In this document: positions 1-18,190 of the stretch, piece after piece
Layout: every line of letters begins with the position of its first letter
Numbering within the stretch: the first letter of the stretch is position 1
NCBI GenBank assembly: GCA_037349105.1
Contig: JAYJMM010000041.1
Location: 7,252,501-7,316,500, forward strand
Length of the DNA: 64,000 nucleotides
Direction: 5' to 3'
Source: Limnomonas spitsbergensis
Taxonomy: Eukaryota; Chlorophyta; Chlorophyceae; Chlamydomonadales
Program-made: the position numbers and the translations under genes
The notes under the pieces: generated by a model
What the model was told of the DNA's origin: nothing
Database searches by the model: none
The model's input: only the letters and a program-made list of their open reading frames with translations

Positions 1-615
1 CAGCCAGGACTTGAAGCTATGTAAGTGACTGGATGCTGGGGGGGGGGGGGCTGAGTGCGGAAAGTCCTCCCATTTTCTTTGTTAGTATCAGACATGAAAA
101 AGGGGGTATTGGAAGCTCCGGCCCGGGGCAGTGGAAGCTGAACATGTCTTTTTTGTGTAAGATGGTAGCTGTGATACATGCTGTCAGCCTCCTACGTGCA
201 GGGGGTACAGGGTTCAGGCAGTGGAAGCCGAGCATGGGTGTTGTTTTAGGTGGTAGCTGTGATACATTTTGTCAGCATTAAACAATGTGCACGGCTTGGG
301 GTGCAGGGATGGCGGGTCTGAACTCTGAACTAGTGCTCGGTTTTTGAATTCTTGCTCCTGAATCCATGCCTAGGTCAAAATAGGCCCTTCACACAAGTCC
401 CGACGTTTTCATCACTCATGGCTCCCCTCCTTCGAAAATAACGGCATTCAATGTCATCATTAATTCCCCTTCCCCCCTCCCCTCCCCACTCCCACCCGCC
501 CTACCATTCCCTCTCATGGCTCTTGTTGCTCTCTATCCTTCTGTTGCCCTTATGGCTCTCTGTCCACTCCTGATTCTCCCTCCTTTCCTGGCTCTCATTA
601 CTCTCCGTGTCCGTC

Positions 616-1060
616 CATCTCCCTCACAGGTAAACTCAAAGTGTTCAGTATTAATGCCCCCCCCCCCTCCCCCTCCCCCCCCTCCCCCCCTCCCCCCCTA
701 CAATTGCCTTTCATGGCTCTCTGTCCATTTCTGGTTCTCATTGCTCCCCGTGTCCGTCCCTCCTCCCTCACAGGTCAACTCACCGTGTTCAGTGTCATCA
801 TGTCGTCCATGGAGGATGTCTCCAAAGCATTCCAGTACATCAACGTCAACACGTGAGTGTGATTGCTGGGTTGTGGTGCTGTTTGAAGGGAGGATGCCTT
901 CAAAGCATGGAGGATGTCTCCAAAGTATCCCAGTATGTCAATGTCAACACTTGAGTCAGAAGCTGGGTTGTTGTTGTTGGCAAAGGGAAGATGTCTCTAA
1001 AGCATGAACGCTGTATCTCTAGCTTTTCAGTACATCTACATAAACGCGTGGGTGTGAAGC
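616..1060 (+). repeat. Decayed copies of LMBR1-like exon 774-852 edges on both sides
   Basis: Upstream, near 620-655, 'ctccctcacag' plus a diverged copy of the exon's first ~25 bases is present. Downstream, at about 890-960, there is a copy of the exon's 3' half (ggaggatgtctccaaag... through gtcaacac) in which the donor GTGAGT has become TTGAGT. A weaker copy sits at 985-1060. Direct comparison by eye. Confidence 0.7.
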
Positions 1061-4000
1061 TGGGCTGCGTCTTCACACCACAGCTTGCCTACGCAAAAGG
1101 GAGCTGGGGTGTGCCCTCTGTGAAGTAATAGCATGATCGATAGCGTCACATAAAGGAAGATTTCAGGCAGGCCCATGGGTGCATTTGAATTCCATGTATG
1201 GATGCACTCCTGGCTCAGCAAGCTGTGGGCTGTTGCACGCCCCTGTGCTGGAGTCACACGGTCAGGGGGGATTGGTATGCAGTCTTGCATCTCTGGTGCC
1301 GAGCGAAGTGAGTAGGACCTATGAGATGTCAAGGTAAGCTCACACGAGGGTTTGGAAACTCTGGCAGCATGAGCCCTGGCCGTTTTTTAGAGCACACCTT
1401 CTAGCATCCAGCTTGGTCCCGGCCTGCAGCCAAGGGGGGCCTGTCGTGGAAAGCCATATTGCACGGGCTGCTGGCTTCAGGTCAGTCACACTTCTACCGG
1501 CTTCAAAGCTCACGAAGTTCACCTGGCGGTCCGCGCAGGTTCCTGCCTGGTAGCCCCCCCAGAGCACGTGGCTAAGCCTTGAGCTGAAAATATCACGTTC
1601 CCGTGTGCCCACCTGCCAACTGCTGATCCCTGACCCCTCTCAGGCACCTGCCAGTAATGATTATCTCATCCCCTGTGCAAAAGTAAGGCTGGAGATGAAA
1701 ATAGGCCATTTAACACTTCAACAGCCTGCCCGCCCGATCGCCCCGCCCACCGTCGTCGCCCATTAGCTAGAATCCCTCACCCCAGAATCTCATTTACCCC
1801 AAACCCCTCACCCCAGTATATTAATCACCCCAAACCCCCTCAGGTACCTGCCCGTGGTGCTGGTGATCCACTGCGCCATGGTGGCCCTGGGCATTTGGGA
1901 CCGGCTGCTCAACATGTGTGTCTCCTCGCGATTCAAGTTCACGACACACGATGTGGACGACGAGTATACAGAAAAGGTGGGCTTTGGGGGGAAAAGGGGA
2001 AGGGGATAATGGGACTGCCCTTTGGAACATGTGTCTAATCGCGTTTCCCTCTAATTCACGAAAAGCAACTATCTGGCAATGAGTCCACACGATAATATTC
2101 TTCACGGTCCGCTTGCGTACCCGTGCATACTGTTTTCCTTGAAGGGGATGATATGGTAATATGGTATACTACACTTGATATACTTGGTATAATACACTTC
2201 ATATTTTTAACGGCCTCCCTTCTTGTTAGTAAATAAGGCCTCCAACATATGATAGTCTTTGTTTCGTGTTTTTACAAGTTTCGAAAAATGTTTAATTTTA
2301 TGAAGCCTTCCCCCGCACCTTGCCTTCTGTTCTCACCAGGGCCGGCTGTTGATCCGCAAGGAGCAGGAGGCGACGCTCAAGGGGTTCAAGATCGGAGAGG
2401 TGCTGCACAGCGCCTACTTTGACCTCGAGTTCCCGACCATTGCAAACGCAGGCAGAGGTGAGGCAGGTTCAGAGTACGAGAAGGGGGGGGCGGCCTCGTG
2501 GTGGCATCCGGACCACCTCTTAAACTTAATTTAGCGCATGCTCAAAAAGATAACGTTATTTCAGTCCCTCTCTGAAATTATTTGCATTTTACCCACGCAC
2601 TGACTCTGGCAGTTGGCAATCGCTTGATAAATATGCTCAAATGCATTGTTGATGAGTCGGTTGGATGCCAAGTGCTTGCCTCGACGCTGACTTGACACGT
2701 CACGCGCGGCTGTGGGTGCAGGGCGCAATCAGAAGAAGGGCTTCTTCAGCAGCTTCTTGGGGAAGAAGAAGCTGCCCCCTGCAGCTGCCTCCGCCCCCAA
2801 GGCCCCTCGGCCGCAGTCCGCCGCCACCGTCGCGGCATCCCGCTGGGTGCGGGGCGGCGAGGGGAGCGAGAGCAAGGCCTCATCCCGCGTGGAGGAGGTG
2901 GCAGCGACGGACAACACGACAGCGCTGCTGGCTGCGCGGGTGCGTGTTTGAAAGGATGCTTGGCTTTTGAACTGCTGCCATTGCACACTTGCCTATGTCT
3001 TGAAGGTCCACACATGACGCTGCTGGTAACGTCCGAGCGTGCCCTCCCTCTTGCGGATGCCCATGATGCGCTGCCCCATGCATGGCCTATCCTCCTTTCT
3101 GCTAGTGCCTGCGCTGTGCTGCCCCATGCGCGGCCAACCCTCCTTTCGGATGATGCCCGCTGTGCTGCCCCATGCTGGCCTACCCTCCCTTCTGCTGATG
3201 CCCGCTGCATGGCATACCCTCCCTTCTGCTTAGGCCCCATGCATGGCCTACCCAATCTTCTGCTGATGCCCCATGCATGGCCTACCATTCCTTCTGCTGA
3301 TGCCCCATGCATGGCCTACCCTCCCCTCTGCTGATGCCCCATGCATGGCCTACCCTCCCTTCTGCTGATGCCCCATGCATGGCCTACCCTCCCCTCTGCT
3401 GATGCCCCATGCATGGCCTACCCTCCCCTCTGCTGATGCCCCGTGCAAGGCCTACCCTCCTTTCTGCTGATGCCCTATGCAAGGCCTACCCTCCCTTCTG
3501 CTGATGCCCGCTGCATGGCCTACCCTCCCCTCTGCTGATGCCCGCTGCATGGCCTACCCTCCCCTCTGCTGATGCCCGCTGCATGGCCTACCCTCCCCTC
3601 TGCTGATGCCCGCTGCATGGCCTACCCTCCCCTCTGCTGATGCCCGCGGTATGGCCTACCCTCCCTTTTGCTGATGCCCCATGCATGGCCTACCCTCCCT
3701 TCTGCCGATGCCCGCGGTATGGCCTACCCTCCCTTCTGCTGATGCCCCATGCATGGCCTACCCTCCCTTCAGCTGATGCCCCATGCATGGCCTACCCTCC
3801 CTTCTGCTAATGCCCCATGCATGGCCTACCTTCCCTTCTGCTGATACCTGCGCTGTGCTGCCCCATGCTCGGCCGACCCTCCTTTCGGCTGATGCTCGCT
3901 GCATGGCCTACCCTCCCTGCTGCTGATGCCCGCTGCGCCGCCCCATGCATGCAGTACGACCAGGGCGGAGCAAGCGGTGCTGTCGCCTCCTCCTCGGCGC

Positions 4001-4245
4001 CGGCCCCCTCCGGGAAGGGCACGTCCGGTCTCGATGGTATCTTCGCCGACCTCGGCTCACGCTTTGCAGCGCCGCCCGCAGCAGCCGGGGCGGGGGGCCC
4101 TAGCAGGCTGGGGCCTTCGGCGTCCGCAGCGCCGGCCTCGCAGGGTGTATCAAGTGGCATCAAGCTTGTATTTGGCAAGAAAGATGAGGGTGTTCCAGCG
4201 GCCAAGGAGACAGACTCTCTGCTGGGCCGCTGGGGACGGAGCTGA
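774..4245 (+). CDS. LMBR1-like multipass membrane protein (LMBRD2-type), 3' exons only
   Basis: Five exons can be joined in phase: 774-852, 1844-1976, 2340-2457, 2722-2939 and 3955-4245 (TGA stop). The first exon needs upstream exons outside or unresolved in the window, so this is the C-terminal part. Exons 1-2 encode a hydrophobic segment (YLPVVLVIHCAMVALGIWD) followed by DRLLNM and a basic RFKF stretch. Exon 3 encodes GRLLIRKEQEATLKGFKIGE. This order (last membrane helix, FDR/WDR, then a GxLLxxKE helix) matches, from memory, the C-terminus of plant LMBR1-domain proteins and animal LMBRD2. The tail (exons 4-5) is low-complexity Ala/Ser/Gly/Pro and ends LLGRWGRS. Family members are multipass membrane proteins; plant function is poorly known. 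The intron before the last exon is a satellite array. Confidence 0.7.
3040..3954 (+). repeat. Intronic tandem array, unit about 34 bp, ending in the real 3' splice site
   Basis: About 25 copies of a unit like 'ctgctgatgcccgctgcatg' followed by 'gcctaccctccctt' fill the last intron of the LMBR1-like gene. Variants alternate between 'gatgccccatgcatggcc' and 'gatgcccgctgcatggcc'. The final unit runs into the working acceptor 'ccccatgcatgcag' before 3955, so most units carry an acceptor-like pyrimidine tract. Short ORFs in the array are artefacts of repetition. Confidence 0.9.
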
Positions 4246-6042
4246 TGGAGCCTGAGGGAGCCTCTCTATGGACTGCTGCAATAGAGTTGGTGGCGGAGCT
4301 GTTAGCCCTGGCGCGCAAGCAAGCGTGTCAGAGGCGCATATACGTTATGCGGCATGGAATGAGCATTTTTTTCTTCCGCTGCAAGCCCAGCGTGGCTGGC
4401 CCCGCATGGCGCCTCCGGTTGGAGGCCACAGAGTAGCTGGCTTCCCGTTGGACAGTAGTTGAAGTTAGTTAGCCAAAAGAAGAAGCGCTGCCTGGCCACC
4501 ATGATTCCACACTTGAGGGCAGTGCCTCTGATAGCTTGAGGGCAGTGCCCGGGGTCTAGGGGTCGCTACTGCCGGCTGGCACTGGGGTTCGCCTCAATTT
4601 TGGAGTCAGTGCCTCTGATGGCTTAAGGGCAGTGTCCCAGGGTCTAGTGGTCGCTACGGCCGGCCGGCACTGGGGTCCGCCAGTCTGGAGGTCAGTGCCT
4701 CTGATGTCTTGTGGGCAGATGGATACCAAACATGGCTGGACCTGGAGGGAATGTTAGTAGAGAAAAACATCACTTGGACTGCATCCTTGTACATGACCCG
4801 AGCTACTGATAGAAAAGACTGATCGCTCGTCCTGAATTGGGAATGAATGCGGCGCTAGGAAGCGGGGTTAAATGACAATTAACATTATTAATGAGGTGTT
4901 GTAACGTCATTGACTGTTAATGATGTTACATTGCGATTTAAATTTAAGGAGAATCCGTGCACACCGCCACACCGTTTGGAAGTTGTCATCTGCTGAGGAG
5001 AAGGTTTTGAAAGGGCGGGTCCCTAGGACCTGACACCCAAGCCGAGACATCGTTCAACATGGCAGAAGCAGTCGCCCTTTCTTTAAATGGGATCGTGCAA
5101 ATCAGGCGAATGTGGGACTTGTGTGAATGAGAGCGAATCACTGCTTGCACGCTGCTTTGTCCGCAGCATGTCTGACAGCCTGTTCCAGCTAATGACCAAA
5201 CACAGCTTGAGCGTTGCCCCTGTGTTAACAGAACAGTTGGTAGCTTTGCCTGTACTCCATGCCAGGCAGACGAGGCAACATGCTTTAGACAGTTTCAATT
5301 TGTATATCATAGACGTTGGTAATTTGGAAAGGCCCTCCAGACCAGAAGATGAGACGTTTGGCTTCTGCCTTTTTACAGGTTTAGAACGGTGCATACCATT
5401 GCTACGGGTAAATTGCTTTTTTACACGAGGTGCATACCCTTGCTCAGAGGCCCTTGCTACAGGAAAATTGCCTTTTTACACGACGGGGGCGAGGGGGGGG
5501 GCAAAAAAAAGAGCTGGGGACCCCCCCCCCCCCAAAAAAACGAGCACCCAAGCCTACCACCCACCCACACTCCGCCTCCGGAACCCATTGAAATTCAAAT
5601 ATCTCAGTCAAAATTCAAAATTACAGGGCATGCAAGGGGTGTTCTTTATCAGCTCGTCAAGGCGCTTCTACTAGTATATTTCAATTTGTTAGGTCAATAA
5701 CGTAACACGTCTGGGCCCGCTAAAAGGTCGGCCGCGTGAGCGCCCAACTGTTCAGAAGGGAGTAAAGAAGGGACTAAAGGAACGAAAGGAGAGGCCGGGA
5801 AGGCAAAGAAGACCAAGTCCAACACCTAAGTTCCACTAGAGACTAGCCCTCAACAAAGCCTCTAAGAAAAGAAAAGTCCAGATAAGCAAGCGTATCCCAC
5901 CCCTGCTTGGCCGCGAGGGCACCCCACTGATCAGAAGGAAGAAGAGAATAAACTAAAAAGGTTTGTTGTTAGGTGATGACCATTCATGCCAACAGTCAAT
6001 TTGGGTACTGAGCTCAGCCAAGCTATTGACTACCGACAACTT
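4246..6042. other. Intergenic: 3' flank of LMBR1-like gene, local repeats, no supported gene
   Basis: At 4515-4705 two to three direct copies of a ~95-bp segment (ggcagtg..ggtctagtggtcgctac..ctctgatg) follow the stop. At 5380-5470 a ~35-bp block (ggtgcataccattgctacgg) is duplicated. At 5490-5540 there is a G-run/A-run/C-run low-complexity stretch related to 7930-8110. At 5700-5760 lies a diverged copy of the dispersed repeat carrying 'tcggccgcgtgagcgcccaact'. A plus-strand open stretch at 5087-5674 was not recognised and is not supported as a gene. Confidence 0.5.
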
Positions 6043-7717
6043 CTAGATAGCGATCACATGTTTCCAGAAAGCAGATGGCCTGGATGGCGGTGGCAATGCG
6101 ATGGCACCAGCCTTCATCTTGACCATGAGCTCCCTCACTGCCTTCTTCCTCTCCCTCAGCGGAACCTCTTTGCCCACTACTCCCTCTAATTCCTCCACCG
6201 CCACCGCGTAGCTTGCCACATCTGCCTCCGCCAGCTGCTGATCGGGATGGGCTGTCAGCATGTGATCAAGGTAGTGACAGCTCCAGACCCACGGGCGGGG
6301 GACGGGCGGATCCCTGCTCCTGCAGACATGGCATGGCACTGGCCTGTTGGTGCAAGGATTGGTGGCTGACACCTTGTGCGCTGAGGCGTATGACATCTTG
6401 TGGTGCAGAGGGCATGCGGAGCTGACTTTCACGGTACTGCTGTTGGAGCCCTTTCCCAGCTTTGAACTGCACATGCCAGAGTCCCGGTCTCCACACACGG
6501 CACCACAGAAGCCACATGCTTCATCAGCATGAGGCTCCAAGCTGCAGGCTGCGCCACATTGGTCCAACAAGATATGGCGTGCGACGTGCAAGCGCATAGC
6601 GGATAACTTGACCATCTTCCCACACCCAGCCACCCTGCAGTCCACAAGCACATCCCTGGCTGCTGATGGCCCATGCTGATCCTGGCGCTGCTCTAGCTGC
6701 TGAGGCACGCTGTTGCAAAGAGGCCATAACTTGGCCTCACTGCCTCTGTAAGGGAACTCAGCGGACATGTTGACGCTGTGAGGGGCAGCTGGTGGAAGCT
6801 GGCCTGGCACCCCCCCTATTTGGGTGAGCAGGGCTGCCAAGATGTTGTCTAGAGTAGATGCCTCGCACCTTGCCACGACATGCGGTGTATCTGGAGACAG
6901 AGAGGCTGTCATGGCGAAGGGGAAGGCTCTGTGGGCAGCCACCTTAAGCTGCCCACCAGTCTTGCCCATCCACTCAAATGCAGCATCTGACCCATCCTCC
7001 TCGTCGCCTCCAGAGTACCTCAGGTGCATGAGCACCCCAGTCACCTGAGCAGCCTCCATCAGCAGCTGCTCCGGTGTCATCTCGCCCACACTATACAGAC
7101 CCCCCTTGGCCGTGGGGACCTGGAGCGCATCAGCTCTGAAGACCGCCAAGGCCAGCATCCCGCCGCTTGAGACCAGCACGGCAAAGGGGTCCCGCACCAT
7201 GAAGGATGCTAGGCTGTGCCAATCCGCTGCTGCCACCGAAGAGCTGGTTCTGGCCAAGCCGGACACTCGCTTCAAGCGGTCTGTTGAACGGGGGTCGTTG
7301 GAGAAAGTGTGACGCAGAGCCGTGCTCTTGTGCACCGGCTTGCCCCCCACCAGGACCGTGATCTCATGCTTGGTGACAGCCGCTGCTTCCTGCAAGCTTG
7401 ACAACATCTGACGAGGGAGGCGACGCCGTTGCAGCCTCATTCTCAGCTTGAGATGGAGAAGGAGAGGCTGGCGGGCTCGCGAGTGTTGGCTCAGCTGGGG
7501 CAGCAGCTGGGGTTGCAGCAGGGGTAGCTAGGGGTGGAACGGGAGCAAACCCGAGCGTTCTCTGCCGCTTCGAATCGCGTGCTATCGCGGAAGCTACCAT
7601 GCACTCCCTCCCATTCTGGTGGCGTCTGACGTTTGCAGGGTCAGCGGATTTGAGGACCATGCCACAACGACCATAAGTGATCGGTTCATTCATGATCCAC
7701 CAGACCAACACTACCAT
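6043..7717 (-). pseudogene. Cys-rich zinc-finger protein of mobile-element style, one frameshift
   Basis: Two overlapping minus-strand frames (7717-7364 and 7440-6043) offset by one base read as a single protein of about 540 residues. The N-terminal part has a BED-like finger (GRCGMVL...NVRRHQNGREC) and an Ala/Pro-rich linker. The C-terminal part has a C2H2-like unit (CRVAGCGKMV...HVARH) and a long Cys/His module: CGFCGAVC, CPLHHKMSYASAHKVS, NPCTNRPVPCHVC and a final W..H..H. That last arrangement resembles, from memory, a zinc module found in large multicopy families of fungi and algae often linked to DNA transposons. No transposase catalytic core was seen. The frameshift could be a dead copy, a sequencing error or a missed intron. 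No introns were needed in the 465-codon part, unlike every neighbouring gene, which supports a mobile origin. Confidence 0.5.
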
Positions 7718-8737
7718 GTGCTGCGTATAATACAGCTCTTTCTAAGGCTGACTCAGCTGGTTTCAGGGTGTGTCCAATGGGGCCAAACCCTCAGTGTGGG
7801 GGGGCAGGGGGTCATTTGGTAATTCAAGCAACATTTTAGGATGTAAATGGACTCATGTTGGCAAGAAGAACACAGAGGTGCCGCTGCCAGCCTCAACATA
7901 CCGCCAGAAAAAATATACGAAGTTTGAAAAAAAAAACCAAATATTGGATTTTTTGGGAGACCCCCCCCCAACTTTGCCCCCCCATATCTCTCACACCCCT
8001 GGGCCAAAAATCTTGATTTATATTTTATAAACAGCTATGGAACGCTCTCGTCAAGCTCTACAAAAAGGGGGCTGGGGTCATTTTTTTTGCCCCCCCCCTC
8101 GGATGGGGGGGCAGAACAAAAATTAGGGACCCTTCCCCCCTAATTCCCCAAAACTTGTCCGTTTGACATGGGAGTTGCCCCCAAGGACTTTTGGGAGGGT
8201 ATCTCGGCTTCAAGAAAAAAAGCAAACGTCTTTTTAGGGACTTGGACCCCCCCCCTCCTTCTTTCTACTGTACGTTGACCATGCAGGGGGTCGTTGGAAA
8301 GTCCTGGCCCTACCATATGCAGTGAGATCTTCACATCATGCAGTTTCCCCGGGGCTGAGATGTTAGTTGCAAAACACGCTTTGTGAAATCTACGAAAGCC
8401 TCATTGTTTGGCTCTCTGTACCTCAGTCACCGTTGGGCCAAAAAGCATATAAAGACGAGATATGGAAAGCTCTCGTCAAGCTCCATACTTTTTGAGGATG
8501 TTTTTTTTTGTTCTCCAGGCCACACTGAAGGAAACGCAACAAGCCTCTGCCTTTTTACAGTTATATATCCTTGACAAGCAAGGGATTTGAATTTAAATCT
8601 AAAATTGTCACAGTGTAAGCCAAGTATCTCTCCTATAATCTGACAGGAGCCAGACATAAGTCAGCTGGCAGCAATATGCAGCAGCACACCATCAGGCTCG
8701 GTCGTTTCATGAGTATCTGACACATTCGTTCCGTCCT
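7718..8737. other. Intergenic low-complexity and repeat DNA
   Basis: Contains poly-C/poly-A runs (7930-8110, 8245-8265) and two copies of a block 'ctctcgtcaagctc' (around 8045 and 8470) within longer weak similarity. Nothing gene-like was seen apart from the 3' end of the V-ATPase gene entering from the right. Confidence 0.4.
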
Positions 8738-14826
<6,089 letters not shown>

Positions 14827-15289
14827 CTTGCTTGTCCCGGGTCGTGATGCCGGCAGGGCAGTGCTGATGTTGTGGTTTATGAGTATTACAATGCCGATTT
14901 CTGCATTTCGATGGTCATTGATCCGCGCATGACCGTTCACACTATTCTCCACATATTTAAAGAATACCCAGTTTGATTTACCTCATTTCTGCAATAATAT
15001 CCAACAAATGACAGCTGTGTCTAAGGGTGTGATCAGAGTCAACACGCCACGGGGTCGTTATTTGATCACTTCCTGTTTCTGTGGCCATTTCTGGCTCGAG
15101 CAACGAGCATACCACGGCCGGCCTAGCATGGCAATATGTGGCCTTACCTTACCTGATTTAACATCCTGTCCAGCAAGACTGCAACACCTGTTGCGGGGCG
15201 GCCCACTGCAGTTGGGCTCGGAAACCAGAAAATAGACACTGCAAGGGACCAGGGTACAACCAGGGGGTACAACCTGCTACATTGCACAA

Positions 15290-15690
15290 CAATACTGCTG
15301 TGCAATGCAGTGCCTGCTACCGCTGCAGTGCATTCCACTGCTTTTGCCCCTCTATTTGCTGCTACTTCTGCAGTACAGTGCCTGCTGTTGCTCTGTGCCT
15401 CAGTGCCTGCTACCTCTGCAAAGCAATACCTGTTGCTGCTACTTCTGCTTTATATCGCCTGCTGCTGCTACTTGTGCTGTATGTCGCATGCTGCTGCCTC
15501 TGTGTCTGATGTCGCTTTGTGCCTCAGTGCCTCCTACCTCTGCAGTGTAGTGCTTGCTGTTGCCTTTTGGATCAGGTGTCTCTTGTCTCTATCTACTACC
15601 TCTGCAGTGCCCGCTGCTACATCTGTGCTGCCTCTGTGCCGGCTGTTGCCTCTGTGCCTCAGTGCCTGCCTCTTCTTCTATATCGCAGAG
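15290..15690. repeat. Degenerate tandem repeat rich in tgcctgctacctctgcagtg
   Basis: About 20 diverged units of roughly 20 bp such as 'gctgctacttctgcagtac' and 'tgcctgctacctctgca'. All three plus frames are open here because of composition, so the short Cys/Leu-rich ORFs are not genes. Confidence 0.7.
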
Positions 15691-16639
15691 TATATTGCTT
15701 GACCTCATGCCCACACTCCTGGGCCTTATGAGTTATGCCCACCCTCCAGGCTGCGTTCTTTCATCTTTTACAGTATGAGCTCCACGCAGCTGCAAGAAGC
15801 AGCGGGGAACGCTGAACTGACACCAAACGATGGCTTGGCTGTGCAATCCCCTGTGTGCAATCATGCTGTCACTTAGGAATTCTGTGGGGAATTAAAAAAA
15901 AATTGGGCCCTGCCCGCAAATGCAGCTGAATTTGCCCTAAAATTGTGGTGGCTGACACTTACCCACGTTACGCAGCCACAACACGGACAGTTATCGGCAC
16001 AGTATTGCTCGGCGGGCATGAATGCAGCAGGCAATCAGTACACTGCCGCAACCGCTGCGGATGCTCTGCCGTCATCTTAGTGGCGTCTAGCCTCTCCAGT
16101 TGGCCTAATGCAGACTGCAGCAGGCATTGTCCTGTTGCGGATGTCGGGAGCAGGCGGCCACTGCCCACTGCCCTTCGATGGCATTCCGTGCCTGGTTTCT
16201 CAGCCCCAGATCCACAGCCAGGGCCAGCGACCTTCATCAGAATACCCACGCAGACCCTCCAGAGAGTCTTGTCGCAGACTGCAGTAGCCCCTGTCCAGTT
16301 TCCGAGTCTTAGGAGACGGCGGCGACTGACCACCACCCTTCAGCCGCATTCCATGTTAACTCTCTAAGAGTAACAAGTTGGAAATTTGTTAAACCATGCG
16401 AAAAACATGGAATTCTGATCTGCAGGCTACAAGGCATCTCAACTTATTTAATTATATTCATTCTTGGTGGAAGTAATCTGCCACTTGATTTGCCACGCCA
16501 TCCTTAAGCCACATTCACATACCCAGTCAAATTTGGGCCATCTCACATGCCTGATACTGGTACCTATGGTTTGACGCTGCTGGCAGCCATACCAAAGATT
16601 GAGGAATTGTACCCGCCACGCAATCTTCTCTGCCCTCTT

Positions 16640-16830
16640 GTCTAGATTGCCGGGTTTTATGTTCCTGCCCCCCTCACATAGGAGGGGGGCAGGGCTGCAC
16701 CATGGTCCTGGCTGTGCATGGTAGCGGAAATTGAGCTTCGTCATTCCCTACCAGCCCCACGCGCCCTAGCGTTCAGCAGGGGCCAGTGGGTATGCACCGT
16801 TCTTAACCTGATACCTATGTCACTCTGCGT
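16640..16830 (-). repeat. Dispersed repeat family B copy
   Basis: Reverse-orientation copy of a ~170-bp unit: aacggtgc..ctgggcc..gaacgctcggccgcgtgggg, ..cagctac.atgcacagccaggaccatg, gtgcagccgtgccaccctcc, ..ggggcaggaacatggaacccgg. Other copies lie at 26690-27010, 27385-27610, 36250-36430, 43595-43775 and 44625-44770. Confidence 0.75.
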
Positions 16831-17289
16831 GTAACTGCCAAGAGCGCCATTGCGGTTTCTGCATGCATACAATTTACTGCTGACGTTACACCTTTGGGCC
16901 CTGCTCTTCAGGCTCGGCCGCCTGCGTGTCCAGAGCCCGTCCAGGGCCCGTCTGGAAGTCCCATTCCCCCGCACAAGAACACGCCCTCATGCTAGCGCGG
17001 TTCATGGTGTGCGCCAGAAGCGCCCGCCGCAGATCTTTGTTCATCATTGGCGGGGTCACTGGATAAATTGTGATGCCAGGTACCAACATTTCTAGCCAAG
17101 ACAGAATTTCCATGGCAAGGAAAATACTTGCCTGTGCGAGCGGGGAGGGGGGCAAATAATAGCAGGGGTAAAGAAAAACATCACCCAAAGTTGTAGAGCC
17201 TGACAAGAACATTCCAAATCTGGTCTTGAATCTGTATTTTGGCTTGGGAGAATTTGAAGAGGGAGGACCACTTGTGTCTGACACATGTA

Positions 17290-17400
17290 AGATCAGGGCC
17301 CAGAGGTGTAACGTCATTGGCTTGTCAATGACATAACGCCTCTGGGCCCTGCTCAAATAAGGCTCGGCCGCGTGGGCGCCTAACTAAAGAGTTGGGAGTA
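17290..17400. repeat. Dispersed repeat family A, head-to-head palindrome
   Basis: gggcccagaggtgtaacgtc followed by attggc-tt-gtcaat and gacataacgcctctgggccc forms an inverted repeat with almost no spacer. It continues into aaggctcggccgcgtgggcg and a purine-rich tail. This is the best copy of a family seen about 18 times in the window. Confidence 0.85.
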
Positions 17401-17570
17401 GAGATGGAAAGAAACACAGAAGGGGGCAGGACAAAAGAACGTGGGAAAAGTGGGGAAAAGTGATGAGACGAAACAAAAGGCTGGAAGACACAAAAAACAA
17501 AGGAAGTTGCAACCACTGAAAAAGTCTACGCCTTAACGATATCTACCACGTCGTCTACAAAGGCCATTGA

Positions 17571-18190
17571 CATGTCAATGACGTCACTCCTCTGGGCCCT
17601 GCATTGACATGTAAGAGGTGCTTCAGGGGAGCACGAAAACATGTCAATGCAGGGCCCAGAAGCGGCATCGCGATTGGTGTGGCGCTTCGCGGCCTCAGGT
17701 TGTACTTGCATTGAAACCAAATGTATGACAGGCACAAATATGGCTACAAATCCACCTTCCACATGCCGCCCTGCGTACCGAGGGCCTGATTGGGATCAAA
17801 CGTGTACAGGCCTACAGCTTGAGGCCAAAGCAGTATGGCTGGCCACTAATGGAGACTCCAGCCAGAGGCTGGAATGTAGCTGACATGTAGCTGAGTCACG
17901 AAAAAATAAACACTGCCTCTCCTTCTCCCACCAACACCCCCCTGTCTGCATTTCCCAGTCTGCCCCACCTTCTCCCCCTGCAACCCCATGTCAATGACGT
18001 TACACCACTGGGCCATGCTGCAAAGCTCGGCCGCGTCGGCACCAACAGCAAGGTTGGAAACTAAAGAGAGAGAGGAAAGAGACCCCTCAAAAACAAGACA
18101 AAAAGTCGTAATCCCCAATCCAACTACCGGAAGCTAAAGACGTCTGGGCCATGCTCAAAAGACTCGGCCGCGTGGGCGTCCCACTGTCAG
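17571..18190. repeat. Cluster of family A copies
   Basis: Copies at 17571-17665 (with catgtcaatg...cattgacatg foldbacks around ggccctgcattgacatg), 17990-18040 (gtcaatgacgttacaccact then gggccatgct) and 18140-18190 (gtctgggccatgctcaaaag then actcggccgcgtgggcgtcc). The purine-rich tail gaaaggggggaaaaggagaa follows the last. Confidence 0.75.
17690..17895. repeat. Dispersed repeat family C copy
   Basis: A ~200-bp unit with a 'gaggcccaagcagtatggctgg' type core ending in reiterated 'tgtagctga' and an A-rich end (tagctgagtcacgaaaaaat). Family C is described under findings; further copies are listed there. Confidence 0.6.

Noticed and set aside
5087..5674. 195-residue plus-strand ORF
   Set aside because: No family resemblance, its end is low-complexity, and the opposite strand is also open; not enough to call a gene.
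15282..15778. Cys/Leu-rich ORFs in all three plus frames
   Set aside because: Degenerate CTGCTGC-type tandem repeat; composition explains the open frames.
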